Counted from the first letter of the stretch, positions 1 to 11,679 are shown. The stretch is 64,000 bases of DNA from Dactylonectria macrodidyma (GCA_020744425.1 JAGMUV010000028.1:248001-312000); one strand, 5' to 3'. Notes: generated by a model from the sequence alone, not told the origin. A program made the numbers and translations.

Positions 1-720
1 CGATTCCCGCCTACAGCAAGCCTTTCCACAGCATACTCTCGAGTTCTTTAGTAGTGTAAGCGTCTTACTTATGGATGATTTCTTCCAGTTACCACCAGTC
101 CAGCAAAGCCCCTATATTCAACTAGCACTAGCCTATCTTCATTAGAAAGGAGAGGACATGTGGCCTACCAGTTATTTAACCGCACTGTCTTCCTGACCGC
201 AGTACAGCGCCAGGCGGTGATAATCAGGCCCGGTTCCGTCAGGCGTTGCAGGAACTGCGTGAAGTTAAGTTATCTATACCGTCCTAGAACCTCCTTAGCA
301 ATCGGGTACAGGCCAAGCTAACGCAGAGCGAGGTTAACAGCTTCAGGGCCGCTTTGCGTATGTATTCTACAAAGGCCCGGGTCAACGAATGCAATTACGA
401 GCATATAGTGCACCTTAGCGCCCCGGCAATACAAGTAGAGGCAAAGAATCAGAGCAACGGCGCAGGGCAGGCGCCAAGCGACAACGCTAGCAATCTATCT
501 AACAAGTTCCCTGTTACTAAGGGCGCCAGGGTAATGCTCACAACTAATCTATGGCAGCCAGCTGGCCTAGTTAACAGTGCCCAGGGCACTATATACGATA
601 TCGCCTAGAATACAGGCGCCAGACCATGGGAAGAACCCCCGGCGGTTATTATGGTGGATTTCGATAGCTACGACGGGCCGCCTTGGCAACTTAACGGGTG
701 TTCGAAGTATTTTAGTCATA
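1..720 (+). pseudogene. Helitron PIF1-type helicase fragment (3' part)
   Basis: Broken translation of the plus strand shows PIF1/Helitron helicase signatures. Near position 70 it reads LLMDDFFQLPPVQQ, matching the motif II region. At 520-605 it reads GARVMLTTNLWQPAGLVNSA, the GxRVMLxxNLW-x-GLVNGxxG block of Helitron helicases. At 649-700 it reads VDFDSYDGPPWQL. Several frame changes and stops separate these blocks, and the start lies left of the window. The conserved C-terminal block expected next is missing because the sequence switches at about 721 to a piece of Fot-like transposon. This is a dead remnant; the family call is firm, the exact limits are not. Confidence 0.75.
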
Positions 721-805
721 TTAACGAAAAAAACGCGCCTTAAGCTCTTAGTGTCGCCTGACGAAGTTAGAAGCCCAGCGCTAGACGCATCACTGTCACG
801 GGCCA
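721..805 (-). mobile_element. Fot-like transposase fragment
   Basis: About 60 bp from 721 match the minus-strand transposase DNA seen at 30145-30210 and 17905-17965 (the stretch around the KTRFF/NFVRR codons). The match decays after 783. It directly abuts the Helitron helicase fragment, so the two were joined by insertion or recombination followed by deletion. Confidence 0.6.
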
Positions 806-830
806 GATGAGATCGACTCAAGAGGTAATG

Positions 831-2256
831 CTGCTGTATTGCGAGAATACTACGATAAAGAGGAAAGAGAGAAAGCGGGCAGGCGCGTGGACGCGTAGAC
901 GCGTTGATAGTCCCTGTGGCCTGCCCCGTGTGTCCTAGTTACGTATCGACCCCACCCTGGGTCCAGCACTCCAACCACTCCCGTCACACCAAGAGCCATT
1001 TGGGGTTTCAAAGCCTCAAGATAGAGATGAAGAGGGACAAAGGAGTCCAAAGGCAGTCATAGATGACGATTCCTAGTCATCACAACCAGATTAAATTCGA
1101 GTACCATAGACAAGTAAGCCGGTTCGTTATCAAAACTCACATGAGTGATTTTAAGGATGGAGATGAATTTCCTAATAGATATGCTTATAGCAGGCTATTA
1201 CTTTTGAGTCATAAGGTAATATTTCAACATGGAGTTCAGCCTGTATAGCATCTTCGTCCTTGAGATCGTTGAATTGGAATGACGAGATATGACCCTGTTC
1301 TGAACCTCCTGACTGGCGAGTGAATAAGGTTCTTCATCTTGAGCGTAGGATTGAGCGGGGAGGTGGACAGATCCACTTGCTAAGTTCAACGTCATATCAA
1401 CGTGCGAGATACAGTTGAATCTAGATCATGAGAGATTCAGGACACGCTCTGTCTAGCAATCTACCCCGCATCGTGCCGAGGAGAGGATATTAAACACCAT
1501 ATAAGGCCACGTGTGATAATGAGGACTTTAATCTCCGATTCCAGCTAACGTATGGCGGTTGTGATACATTTGATGTATTCTTCTCTTGTGTCTTTGTATT
1601 CTATTAGCCTGGCTTCCGTCCAAGTTGCCAACTGTTGACTAGTTCCCGACGTGCACAAGTCATCTTGAACCCGGTATCCGACTATGCCACTAGTGAACTT
1701 AGCCGATGTGTCTTTGTATTCTATTAGCCCGGCTTCCGTCCAAGTTGCCAACTGTTAACTTGTTCCCGACGTGCGCAAGTCGTCTTAAACCCGGTATCCG
1801 ACTATGCCACTAGTGAACTTAGTTGGCCGATGCAACCAATCACGAAGCACACAATTGATGATGCTGTGTCTGCTAAACCTCATTTATTCTTTGATACCAC
1901 ATCAACCTTGTTCTAGACCAGATGGTAGCATTTTTGACGAGGCCCACCAGCTTGTTCTTCCCCGCCGCGGGGCCCGCAATTTAACTAACAGCTCACGTCA
2001 AAATGCAGGCACGCTTAATCTGTATCTCCACTCGAGATACGGATAGCAAAAACAAGGATGGCGAGAAACCAGGGTCAATAAGGTTCAAAGCCTCATGATT
2101 CATTTACCCCAGGCTAGCCAACCAAGTTTATAAAATGCCTGTCCATCGTCTCCTTTTGGCTCGTTCTTGTGAAGATCAAAAACTTCGAACATTCTATCTG
2201 ACCCGGTTGTAGTAGATTTACTCCAAATCTCGCAACACCAGCAACACCAACTCATC
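831..2256. other. No gene seen; holds a 120-bp tandem repeat
   Basis: Only short open frames without recognisable domains. Around 880-905 there is a run of ACGCGT-like words. A two-copy 120-bp direct repeat lies at about 1589-1826 (listed separately). The final 150 bp would be the promoter and leader of the MFS transporter that starts at 2257. Confidence 0.5.
1589..1826. repeat. Two-copy tandem repeat, 120-bp period
   Basis: The segment from 1589 (TGTCTTTGTATTCTATTAGC) recurs at 1709 with an exact 120-bp offset. The copies differ at a handful of sites, mostly C/T and A/G transitions. Confidence 0.85.
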
Positions 2257-3833
2257 ATGAAGCCAACCACGGAGCACATCGATCGCCATGACAACATAGA
2301 AGCCCTGAACAATTCCACCGTCAAGCATGCTGCCGAGCAGGGCCATGCTGCGACCGACAAGTACGGCCAGTCCCTGTTGCAATACGACCCCGTGGCCGAG
2401 CGGCGGTTACGTCTCAAGATCGACTTCTTCGTCGTCCCGACCGTCGCGTTTCTCTATTTATTCTGCTTCATCGACCGAGCAAATATCGGCAAGTTCCCAG
2501 GAGGAACAATTCCAAGACTGCTTCAACTAACTTTCGTTCAGGCAATGCAAAGATCGCCGGTCTCGAAGCCGACTTGGGCATGACGGGCTATGACTACAAC
2601 ATAGTCCTCTCTGTCTTCTACATATCTTACATCCTCTTCGAAATTCCCTGCAATCTCCTCTGCAAATGGATGGGTCCGGGCTGGTTCCTCCCCATCTCGG
2701 CCTTGCTATTCGGCGTCACGTCCCTTGGAACGGCCTTTGTCAAAACCATCCCGCAGGCGGCCGTGGTCCGTTTCCTCCTGGGTATTTTCGAAGCCGGAAT
2801 GCTGCCCGGCATCGCATATTATCTGTCGCGTTGGTACCGTCGTGCTGAGTTAGTGTTCCGGCTGTCCCTATACATTGTCATGGCGCCGCTTGCAGGCGCT
2901 TTTGGAGGTCTTCTGGCGTCAGCAATCTTGAGCCTTGATCAATTTGGCGGGCTTCATCGTTGGAGGATGATCTTTGCTATCGAGGGTATTATTACAATCG
3001 GCCTGGCTTTGATCAGCTTCGTGACGTTAACTGATCGTCCCGAGACGGCTCGCTGGTTAAACCAGAAAGAAAAGGAGCTCGCTATTGCTCGTGTTAAATC
3101 TGAGCGTGTTGGAGCCACTGCAGTGCTCGACAAGATAGACAAGACCAAGCTCAGCCGCGGCATCTTATCCCCTATTACCCTCCCTACAGCCTTCATCTTC
3201 CTGCTCGTCAACATCACGGTGTCAGGTCTTGCGTTTTTCGCCCCGACTATCATCAAGACTATTTATAAGGATAAGACCATCATCGAACAGCAGCTCTTTA
3301 CCGTTCCGCCGTACGTCGTGGGCGCGTTCTTCACGGTCCTAATTCCCTTGATTAGTTGGCAAATGGACACGCGACAGGTCTTGATAATCCTATGCGCTCC
3401 CATGATGATGGTCGGGTATTGCATGTTCCTCGGATCAACAGTCGCCTCCGTCCGCTACAGCGCGACGTTCCTTATCGCATCTTCTAGCTTTGCCCTCGGT
3501 CCGCTGACCAACGCGCAAGTCTCGGCCAACGTCGTCAGCGATACGGCCCGGAGCGCAGCGATTGGCATGAACGTTATGATGGGCAATATCGGCGGCCTGA
3601 TCTCAACGTGGTCATTCCTCCCGTGGGATGCGCCGAATTATCACATTGGAAACGGGCTGAACCTTGCGACTTCGGGGACTATTTTTATCGTGGGTATGTT
3701 GACGTTGCTCTGGATGAAGAGGGATAATAAGAAGCGGGAGGATTGGGATATTGATGAGAAGCTCGGTGGGATGTCGCCGGAGCAGATTGAGGAATTGGAT
3801 TGGAAGCATCCTGCATTCCGTTGGCGACCTTGA
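2257..3833 (+). CDS. MFS transporter, Dal5/allantoate-permease type
   Basis: Exons 2257-2488 and 2542-3833 encode about 507 residues, normal for the anion:cation symporter branch of the major facilitator superfamily. Family members at the plasma membrane take up organic anions such as allantoate, nicotinate or tartrate; the substrate here cannot be told. The hydrophilic N-terminus is followed by the family motif FIDRANIGNAKIAGLEADLG, which the splice junction creates exactly, then TM segments with SYILFEIPCNL and FLLGIFEAGMLPG. The 53-nt intron starts GCAAGT and ends TTCAG, so it is a GC-AG intron; no GT donor would restore the motif. The frame is open to TGA at 3831. It is intact among decayed neighbours. 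Confidence 0.9.
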
Positions 3834-4326
3834 GCAATGCAACCAGGGGGTGTTTAATGTTGTATGTAGTCTCGAGCGCCATTTATAGGAATATGTCGAT
3901 CAATTGAGCATTATGTCATCTTTACTACTTTATAAAAGTAGATGTACAGAAACCAGTATACAATTTAGCCATGAACCCAAGTATGGTAAACATAATCTTA
4001 ATTCCCTCAGTATCCAGCGAACAATCAATTCAAATCATCAGTGCCAGCATCGCTTTTCCTCTGCATCATCTTCCTCCTCCTCTTCTCCTTCCTCGCCTTC
4101 CGACTCAGAACCCGAAAGATACAGCCTCGGACCCTCAATCCTTCCCTGTCTTGGAAGGTCAAGTCTCAACTCGTCGCTAAGTGAAGATACTTTAGATGAT
4201 AGACGAGTAAGGCTATTATTAACATGCTTATTGCTTTCTCTTCTCTCACTCACGCCTGCAAATATTAAGCATTTTAATATTTGCAAACTTGAACCATACT
4301 GAAGAGGCGTTATTCGGCAATCGGGC
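3834..4326. other. No supported gene
   Basis: 3' flank of the MFS gene. The open frames here are low-complexity Ser-rich (plus) or Glu-rich (minus) readings of one TCTTCCTCC-type tract at about 4060-4110, without domain similarity. Confidence 0.5.
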
Positions 4327-4864
4327 TTATACGGTGATATAGGGGTCAGGTTTAGGTGAAAGATAGCAGTGGTCGAGGGTATACGCCATACCAATGGTTC
4401 GCAGGAAATCCTCGGCCTCTTTCGGGCCATGAGCACAGTAGGCAGCTAACCGTAACTTTATCGGATATGTGATGTCGTTCGGATTAAGCGTGAACCATAT
4501 CGCAGCCAGCCCATGCCGAATCATCGAGGGCTGAATCTTTCGCAGCATACCCAGGCGGACTTCCCTGGATTGGCTGCCGAAAACCATAGAGCGAGAGACT
4601 CCTGAGAAGCTCCTTGACACCATAGTCCGTGGTATTGCCACGAGCTTCCAGTTCCGCCTTGGCCGCTGCAAACCCCTCCGGGCTCAGCGAACGTATGATA
4701 CGTTCTATCTTTGGAAAGTTCTTCCTTGTCACACTCAACACACTGACTCGGCGATTCTTTGACCTAATCTCCAGGTTGAATACGAGGAAAGCGAAAATGT
4801 GGTGGGATGCGAATCGGCCTCCGTGGCGTCGCAGTATAACCTGAGCCCACGTCCGAAGGTTCAT
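4327..4864 (-). pseudogene. Helitron Rep N-terminal (Helitron_like_N) fragment
   Basis: Minus-strand reading gives NLRTWAQVILRRHGGRFAS, then FAFLVFNLEIRSKNRRVSVL, and after a frame shift near 4550 IRHGLAAIWFTLNPNDITYP. These are the conserved blocks of the Helitron_like_N domain that precedes the rolling-circle Rep motifs in fungal Helitrons. The HUH motif region and the helicase are absent. The strand is opposite to the helicase fragment at 1-720, so the two are separate pieces or were rearranged. Not functional. Confidence 0.75.
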
Positions 4865-5452
4865 GTTCCGAGATGAGTCCCTCACACCACGCCTCTTCAA
4901 TGACTTCAAAGAAGCTCGACATCAACGGCTTGATGTCGCTTCCGATCAGATTCTCGACAGCTTCAACCACAGTCATCGCCCATCCAACATGGGAAAGCCC
5001 ACCATCTCGAGCAATAGCTCTAAAAGCACCGCATGCCTAGCCCGCCTCCCACCTCTCCCTACAACAAGGCCATCGCAAGCACCGAGACCCTGGACAAACG
5101 TCATTAGCCCAAGGACCCGGCTCTATATCCCCCCGAGGTGACTCCTTCCGGCCCTACTCTTCTATTATAAATTGTCGTGTGCCCAAAATTGTTGCCTGCC
5201 CCTGTAAAAGTCCTCCAAACCTCTAATCCCGTTCTACTTCCGAGAGCTAAACCTAACATAACCTGAATGGCCGCAACTTGCTTTTGATAGATTACTACTC
5301 ATTTACACGTCTGGAACGCGTGAAGACGCGTGAAGACGCGGTGCGTACGTTAAGATTTTTGCAAGTCAGTGCCGTTGTACCTATCACTTATACATCAACA
5401 TTCTAAGAACTCGAACCTACAGCCCCCTGCCTAAAAGCTATAAGCCATAGCT
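4865..5452. other. No supported gene; ACGCGTGAAG repeat
   Basis: The minus frame just upstream of the Helitron piece (about 5010-4865) is open and protein-like, but I do not recognise it; it may be another captured fragment. At 5317-5340 the word ACGCGTGAAG is repeated in tandem. Confidence 0.4.
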
Positions 5453-6324
5453 ATGGATCTTAACGATCTTTTCTGCTATGATCCCTCTTGGTGCATTCTC
5501 ATATGTAAAGAGTGCAGCCCAGTAATTACCGCAAACGGATCTCCGCCGCCATATCCACCATAATTCAATGCGCATCCATAAACCTGCTACTATTAAGTTA
5601 TTTGCGCGGGGTTTTGATCATCTGCCTTTAATTCAGAACCCAGATGAGATCCACAAAACTGTACGACCGTTGCCAGGTGCTGCTCCTATTTCGTTTCTTC
5701 CTATCTTCAATGATGGAATTTGCTGCCAGCTTTGCGAAGATGATACGAATCGCTACATCTATCGAGGTCGCACAGCCACCAAAGAACATCTCAATAAAAA
5801 AACATGGCAAGCCTATACGCCGGCCAGGCAGGCTGTGTGATGGTGCTCTTGGGGGCATTGAGGGTTTAGTTTGAGCCGGTTTTGTACACACTCCAGTAAC
5901 TTGCCAAACTCTGTTCCGCAATTCACGGTGTCGATACTTCAGAGTCGATACACCACAAAACCAGAAACAGCAGGATATCGATGAGCCTGCTTTGCGTTCA
6001 GACGACAATACGCCATATGGCAATCCTCGCCGATCTCAACCCGGACTCGAGGATCTTATCGATCTACAGCTTGCCCAGCAAGACGAGAAGGAGGTAGTAA
6101 AGGCGTCGCAAAGTGACGCGGCTATTAACCTCATATCTCAAGATATACGACATCAATCTCAATGGGTTCAAATGACTGAATGGGCTCGCTTCCTGGAACC
6201 GCATAAGAACCAACTGTCCCAGGTGGCGGCATTAACCTCTGTCCCGGATCTGGACGAATCTTGCGAGGAAAGGATTTCGGGTGGTTCAAATGCCCTGCTT
6301 CTCATCTTGTGCGGCAGGCTATAG
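5453..6324 (+). pseudogene. DUF3505-like (C2H2-type) fungal protein, decayed
   Basis: The reading starts MDLNDLFCYDPSWCILICKE, with the CxxC of a first finger, runs into a stop at about 5560, and resumes with PLPGAAPISFLPIFNDG, ICCQLCEDD and RGRTATKEHLNKK (second finger; the C-terminal H needs a frame change near 5800). From 6150 it reads QWVQMTEWARFLEPHKNQL, a block typical of the same fungal family (often annotated DUF3505 or orsellinic-acid-cluster protein D-like). At least two frameshifts and one stop make it a pseudogene. It is multicopy in many ascomycetes; its role is unknown. The family call rests on pattern memory. Confidence 0.55.
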
Positions 6325-7884
6325 GGGTGACTGTTACAAAACCCCAAAATCCACCACGCAGGGTGGGTCGTTAATGGGTCAGTCCATGTGCCCAGCTTGG
6401 TCCTCCACAACTGGAGTAACATTCCTTGTCATCGATGAACCCTTTGGAGTCTATGGTCTCATTCGCCTTGACCCCAGTCGATACAATAAGGCAAATTACT
6501 ATCACCACATACGCCGCCCGCATGCTTTCATCCAGGTCTACTCGCATGGTTCTCGGAGATGTTTGCTGCCGTTTGCGTCCATAGCTCCTTAGTTCGCCTG
6601 CCCCTGTGTCTCAATTTGACCCACTTGGGTTGGGACGATAGCTGGCCTCAAACACCAGGCTTTGGTACGAGCTTGGCATGATGATCGTGCAGCCCGGCCG
6701 GATTGGGCCTCTCCCAATTGGTGTGACGAGGTCGCCTGCAGCCTGGAATGCGCCTAAGATGCACAAGCCTCGTAAGCTTTTGAGGATACCTGGAGAAGGG
6801 CCGGCCTGCTTCGTACTAGGCACATGTTGGCAAATGGTATGTCTCCAGTGTCGGAAGGCCACCTCGGTATTATTGTGGGCTATCTTGTTGACAGTTGGTG
6901 GCCTGGCACCCATCTTCACTCCTCGCTCCCGGGTCCCATAGATTTCGGTCAGAGTCAAGTAGTTGGCTGCAGAGACGCCACTGATCCTCCCGAGGATGAA
7001 AATTTGACCGGTTGTGGGACCCCCGGGCGCCATGAAGAGTCCAACATGGAACTGAGATGTGCGTTGGGCGAAACCAAGAGTACGTAGTATTAGATTCACT
7101 ATTTTAACAAGCCTGAGAAAAGTCTTCTAACTCAGCCTAAAGAGCCCAATCGAAATATCAGATAACGAAAATAGCGACGATAACAGTGACGAGGACGATG
7201 ATGATGATGTCACAACTATCATCAGACTCTAGGATCATGTTTGCTTTTTTGTGCCCTCATAACAGGCCACAGGCTCGAGCCCCTGAAGGCTCGGATCCCT
7301 GACTTAGGTCACGAGGCCGTCTTTTCCTTTATGTATATAAGGGCTGATTTAGCCCTTCAAATAGCTAGAAATCAAGAGCTTCTATTCACATCACAATGCA
7401 CCCTTCCTATCTGGTGCAACATCTGGCATTAAGCCTGAATATTCGACAGCGAGTGTAATTCCTCTCCATTAGATTCGTTCACGTACAGATTCATCCGGCC
7501 AGATCCAGCTTCGTTCCTCAAGGCTCCCTTGCGTAAACCGCGACCGGTTTGCCTCTCCTGTTCCTGGAAATGACGAGGGTGCTGTTCGTCCTAGACGCGA
7601 CCTTATTGGCTAAGTCCTCCCGAACACAAGCGAAATCCGACACCCTAAACCCATCATTGATCCTGGCGGGAGCCCGATTCGCATGTCCTATAGTTGCAAG
7701 GATATCCCCTGCATGTAATTGAACCTTTCCTCGCAGCCAAGGTAATCTCACTTGTTTCAAAAGGCGCACGACAGTGGAGGGGAGAAGGAGAGTCGCGACA
7801 AATCAAAACAAAGTAAAGATGAGGGAAAGTGAAAGCGACTATAACCAACACTAATATCGTATCCTTCCAGTCATGTAACCACCG
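6325..7884. other. Unassigned, probably decayed sequence
   Basis: No domain recognised on either strand. A minus frame at 7099-6611 (162 codons) has no family resemblance. At 7150-7230 a plus frame ends in an acidic run (DNSDEDDDDDV) that could be the tail of a decayed gene. The rest, 7240-7884, is featureless to me. Confidence 0.4.
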
Positions 7885-9214
7885 CTACGAGTGCAATTCG
7901 CACCCAATGCAAGGGGCGGCTGGCTCTGCGCTCTGATATATATCAGGCCTTGGCTCCTCTGAAACATTCAAGAAGCCAACTGCACCTTTATCCAAGCGAA
8001 ATATGGCGTGATCCACAAGCGTGTAAGTACTAGGAACAACTATCTTCATGTCGACTATCGTCGCGGCACCGGGGGGGACGCTAACGGTCTGTAGAAAGCG
8101 GGCTGGGGGATATACGACGTCGCCGTCACGGTACACGTTTCTAAAGTGGCTGCCAATGACGTGGAAAGAGCTCGTCAAATTCGGTCCAGCGTTCCCAAAG
8201 AAAACACGGACAGTTTCGTTGGTATTGGCCTTGAGAGGTCGATCCCTTGTCAGGGCTGACTCTTTCCCGTTGAAGACGACGACGTTCGGCTCCTCACGCA
8301 GCCCATTTGGATATGAGAACTCCACAGACGACGACGGCCGCCCGTCCTCCAGAACCTCAGGCGGCTCATGGTAGAACTCGCTCTGCATGACGTAATATTC
8401 CCGGTCCACGGCGGGAAGATCCCCCTCTGCCGGCTGCACGTACATGGGTCCGTACATCCCGTTTGCGATATGTACGGGCACAGGAGCTTGAATCTCGCTG
8501 TCTTGGTCTCGTTCTCCTTTGTCGTCGTTAGTGCCGCACCTCCTCCAGGCCCCGTAAATGCGTGACTGTCGATATTGTGCGGATTACCAGAGTGATCCCG
8601 ATTCGTCAGCGTCAGCTCCACCACATCGCCGACTCGCGCTCGGATGAACGGTTCCGGGACCATATCATTGAACGTTCACTGTTCGTATTTGTATTGGTTC
8701 GTAAGCTGCGCGATCTTGGTCGTGGTCGTCAGCGGCACTTGAAGGAGGACAGGGTGGTCTCTGGTAATTGGTGGAGGAACATTCGGGGCGCTTGTGAGTA
8801 TCGCCTCCTCTTTGGGTAGCTTAGATAGTTCGAGCGACTCCCCATCAAGGATCTCGTAGATATCCGGAGATGAGCTCGCCGTTCGGCCCGGCCCCGCGGA
8901 CATAACAGAGATAGAAGGCTCGGTGGATGTCGGCTGCAGTGGTCGCTATGAGAAATCAAATTCGGTTTGGATTATTAGGCCGTACCTGGTTTGCCAACGT
9001 TTTGCCATCCTGCGCCCAGTCCATCCGGACTAGGCCATGGCCATAGAAGTAGAAATATATACCAAGCGCGACGGAGGTAGAGGCGGCTAAAATAGAAACT
9101 AGCTGAGTATAATTCGCACCATTATTGGCTCCTGACTTTGAGGAGATGGCCCGAATCCCGGGTGCTGGAATACGCCCGGCTTGTCGTGGTGTTGCTGGTG
9201 ACGTAAACCTGGTG
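7885..9214 (-). pseudogene. nirK: Copper nitrite reductase (NirK-type), broken
   Basis: Cu-NiR reduces nitrite to nitric oxide; in fungi it is mitochondrial. Minus-strand pieces in order: a presequence-like region (RFTSPATPRQAGRIPAPG) and one hydrophobic segment at about 9210-8990, an intron from GTACGG (near 8990) to CACTGCAG, NVPPPITRDHPVLLQV, then FIRARVGDVVELTLTNRD, HNIDSHAFTGPGGG, PVPVHIANGMYG, GNAGPNLTSSFHVIGSHF and TLVDHAIFRLDKGAVGFLNV. Two lesions are visible: TGA at 8676-8678 where a Trp follows KYEQ, and a frame-breaking deletion near 8489 that removes the stretch with the His-Cys (YHC) copper ligands. The 5' end is fused to the dynamin remnant and I see no start codon of its own. 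The call is confident; the gene is dead. Confidence 0.85.
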
Positions 9215-10494
9215 GAGATAAATGCTCTGTTTCGATGACCTCGGCTGAGACGTCATCAATGAAACGCTTCATAGCAACCTAGCGAATTGTTAGTGAACCA
9301 TGCATTACGGTGATAGTTTTGCTAGGAAACATACCATGTAATAACCTTCGAGGTATTCAAGCGCCCCGGAAGCAGCAATTCGGCTAGGGTCAGGCTCCAC
9401 GTCAAGAGCCAGCTGTTGAACAAGAAGTTCAAGGTTGTGGGTTGCACCACAATAATGCGCTTGCATCTGGCTGGCGTAGAAGAACTTCTCTACCTTGCGA
9501 GTGATCATCTGCGTGCTTCTTTCGACTCGAGCTTTCTGAACTTCGTCTGTGAGATCTTGGTTATACGTGACTGGATGACTTTTCTGGTGCTGCTTTACTA
9601 AGATTGCCGTTCTTTCCATGAGTGTTAAGAGAAGATCATCAAGCTTGGGCATGACGACTTTCTCCCAAATGGTCGCAACAGTAGTGACATCCGCAATCTC
9701 GTGGATGACGTGTCTGAGAAAATCCTGAGTAGCGGCCCAGACCGCCTTGACATGTGCCCGAGTGATGTCCTCCCATGGCGATGACTGCTCTCTGAACAGG
9801 TCCGTGACAATCATTGGATTGAACATCCCCGGAAGCTCTTTGCCACGGCTTCTCTTCATCAACTTGATGATTTTGTCTAGGAACTGTTCCCTCGTCAGTC
9901 CAGGGCGCGCGTCTGGTACTTCACTTTCACTATCATGAAGCTCCGGATGTTTCCCGTCCTTGCCGAGTTTGGCTGCGAATTCGACATTGAGATTCTGAAT
10001 GACTGCACGAATCCGCTTCTGGTACCCAGATGGGGACATGGCATCGCCGAAGAAGACATCATTTTATGTCCCGTCTATGGCGGCTCTAACGATAGACTGG
10101 AAATCCTGACTGATCTTGATCAGGTAGATCCTCTGTTGGTTGATTGTAGTACGCGCTTCCCCAAGTTTCTCCAATAGTGTTTGGCACAACGCAGTCCTGG
10201 TCACGATATCCGAAATCAGATAGGGTAGCTCTAATGCAATTTGCTGAACCAGCAATTTGCTGAGCCTCGTTCGAAGGGCTTCAATGCCTCAGTTCGACGG
10301 CTCAATAGCTGTCCAACTACCGCTAGACAAGAATTCGGCCTCGAGAGCGTTGCGCTCCTCAAGGGTCCAGATACCTGCGTCCGAGTCTGTATTCTTGAGG
10401 ACATGCCAACCAAGTCGGAACTCGACATCCTTGTTGGAAGCCAAGGACAGGAGGCATCTTTCGCTCTGAGATGCAGGGAGGAGAGTGTCAGGCT
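9215..10494 (-). pseudogene. Dynamin-family GTPase, truncated (G4 motif to GED)
   Basis: Minus-strand reading starts inside the GTPase domain at LKPDTLLPASQSERC (remainder of the TKPD motif), continues NKDVEFRLGWHVLKN, ALRTRLSKLLVQQIALELP, the stalk, and the C-terminal effector domain (GALEYLEGYYM, intron GTATGT..CTAG at about 9337-9280, then VAMKRFIDDVSAEVIET). The P-loop half is missing because the 5' end is replaced by a RecQ-like fragment. In-frame stops are TGA at 10289-10291 and TAA at 10064-10066; otherwise one frame runs the whole way. Fungal members of this Mx/dynamin-like group remodel membranes. The 3' end runs into the NirK leader with no intergenic DNA. Confidence 0.8.
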
Positions 10495-11679
10495 TGAGGC
10501 CCGGATGTAAAGAGGGTTCCGTAATAGCATTGCCGCTTCGAATGCCAGCTGCTTGTGCAGCGGCAGCGTAGCTGTAAGGAAGACCAAGGGGCAGCAGAGG
10601 CCGCGCAGCCACGTCAGCTGCCGGAGCTTAGCTCTGTAGGTCTCGGCAGCTGTGAAGGTTAGGTGGCATTCATCGATGACGATGAGGTCGAGCCGGCCGC
10701 TGGCAGTCAGCTCTGCCGCCCACTGTAAGAAGGCATCGCTGCCCGCAGCTTCTGCCGAGATGACGGTGACTGTAGGCCAGAGCTCCTGCGCCTCCAGCCA
10801 GGCGCAGCAGTCCAGGCCCGCCCCGCCTTCTGGCAGCGGCCAACTAGCTGTGCCTTGAGGGCTCGGAAAGGCGTAACCACAATCGTCATGCCAGCGCCGG
10901 CGAGGAGGGCTGGCACCATAAAGACGAGGCTCTTGCCGGCGCCTGTGGGCAGCACGGCTACGAGCGGGGTCCGCTTGGCGATTGCTAGCTCGATCGCCTC
11001 CTTCTGCTCTGCAGAGCGGAACTCGGCGGCCTTCTTCCCTAGGGCCTGCCGTAGGGTCCGGAGGAGAAGCTGCTCGTCAATGGCGGCAGCCACGCCTTCC
11101 CTCCTAATAGCCACAGCAGCAGCTGGCCCGGCGGCGGCGTCTCTGAGCAGCCCCAGCGGGCTGCATCTTCTTCTTATTCTTCTCCGCCTGCCTCGCCTCT
11201 GCCTCTTCTGCCGCGGGGCCCCCTTTCCTTTTGCCGCCGCCGCCGCCTTGCCCTTCGCCCTTCGCCCTTGCAAGTAGGCCCGGCCCTGCCTCCTCCTCTT
11301 CTCCCGCGCAGCCGAGGAAGCGGTGCCAGCGCCGGCTAGCTTGGCCGAAGACGTCCAGCGACTCGGAGGTAAGCCGTTTGAGGATATCGATAGTTACCCC
11401 GTAGCCAGCAGCGGTGCGGGTAGTGTGGGCGGCAGCTAGGTCGTCCGCCTCTTCATAGCCCTCGGCCTCGGCCTCCTCATCCTCGCCCCCGAGGCCGGCC
11501 TCGTCAAAATTCGCCCTCCGCGGCCCCTTTTCCCTCGTGTGGCGCCGGCTGATTGTAACGGCGATGTGCCGCCATTGCTGCAGGATAACCCGTTGGCCCA
11601 TGTAGTGCTGGCTCCATTTCGCTAAGGCTCGCGACATCTGGCTGCTACCATGCAGTACCCACCTACCGGCAGTACCCAC
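10495..11679 (-). pseudogene. RecQ-like DNA helicase fragment of a fungal repeat family
   Basis: Minus strand: an N-terminal block (SRALAKWSQHYMGQRVILQQ), an acidic and low-complexity linker, then the RecQ-like helicase core EFRSAEQKEAIELAIAKRTP, motif I VLPTGAGKS, motif II VIDECHLTF, motif III FLTATLPLHKQ, ending at NPLYIRAS (about 10494). Two frameshifts interrupt it (about 11110 and 10810). The helicase C-terminal lobe is absent; the sequence passes directly into dynamin codons. GC content is much higher than in the flanks. Such Q-type helicases occur as dispersed and telomere-linked repeats in ascomycetes. Not functional. Confidence 0.75.

Noticed and set aside
3904..4436. 132-codon frames on both strands
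   Set aside because: Low-complexity readings of a pyrimidine-rich tract; no domain and no splice context.
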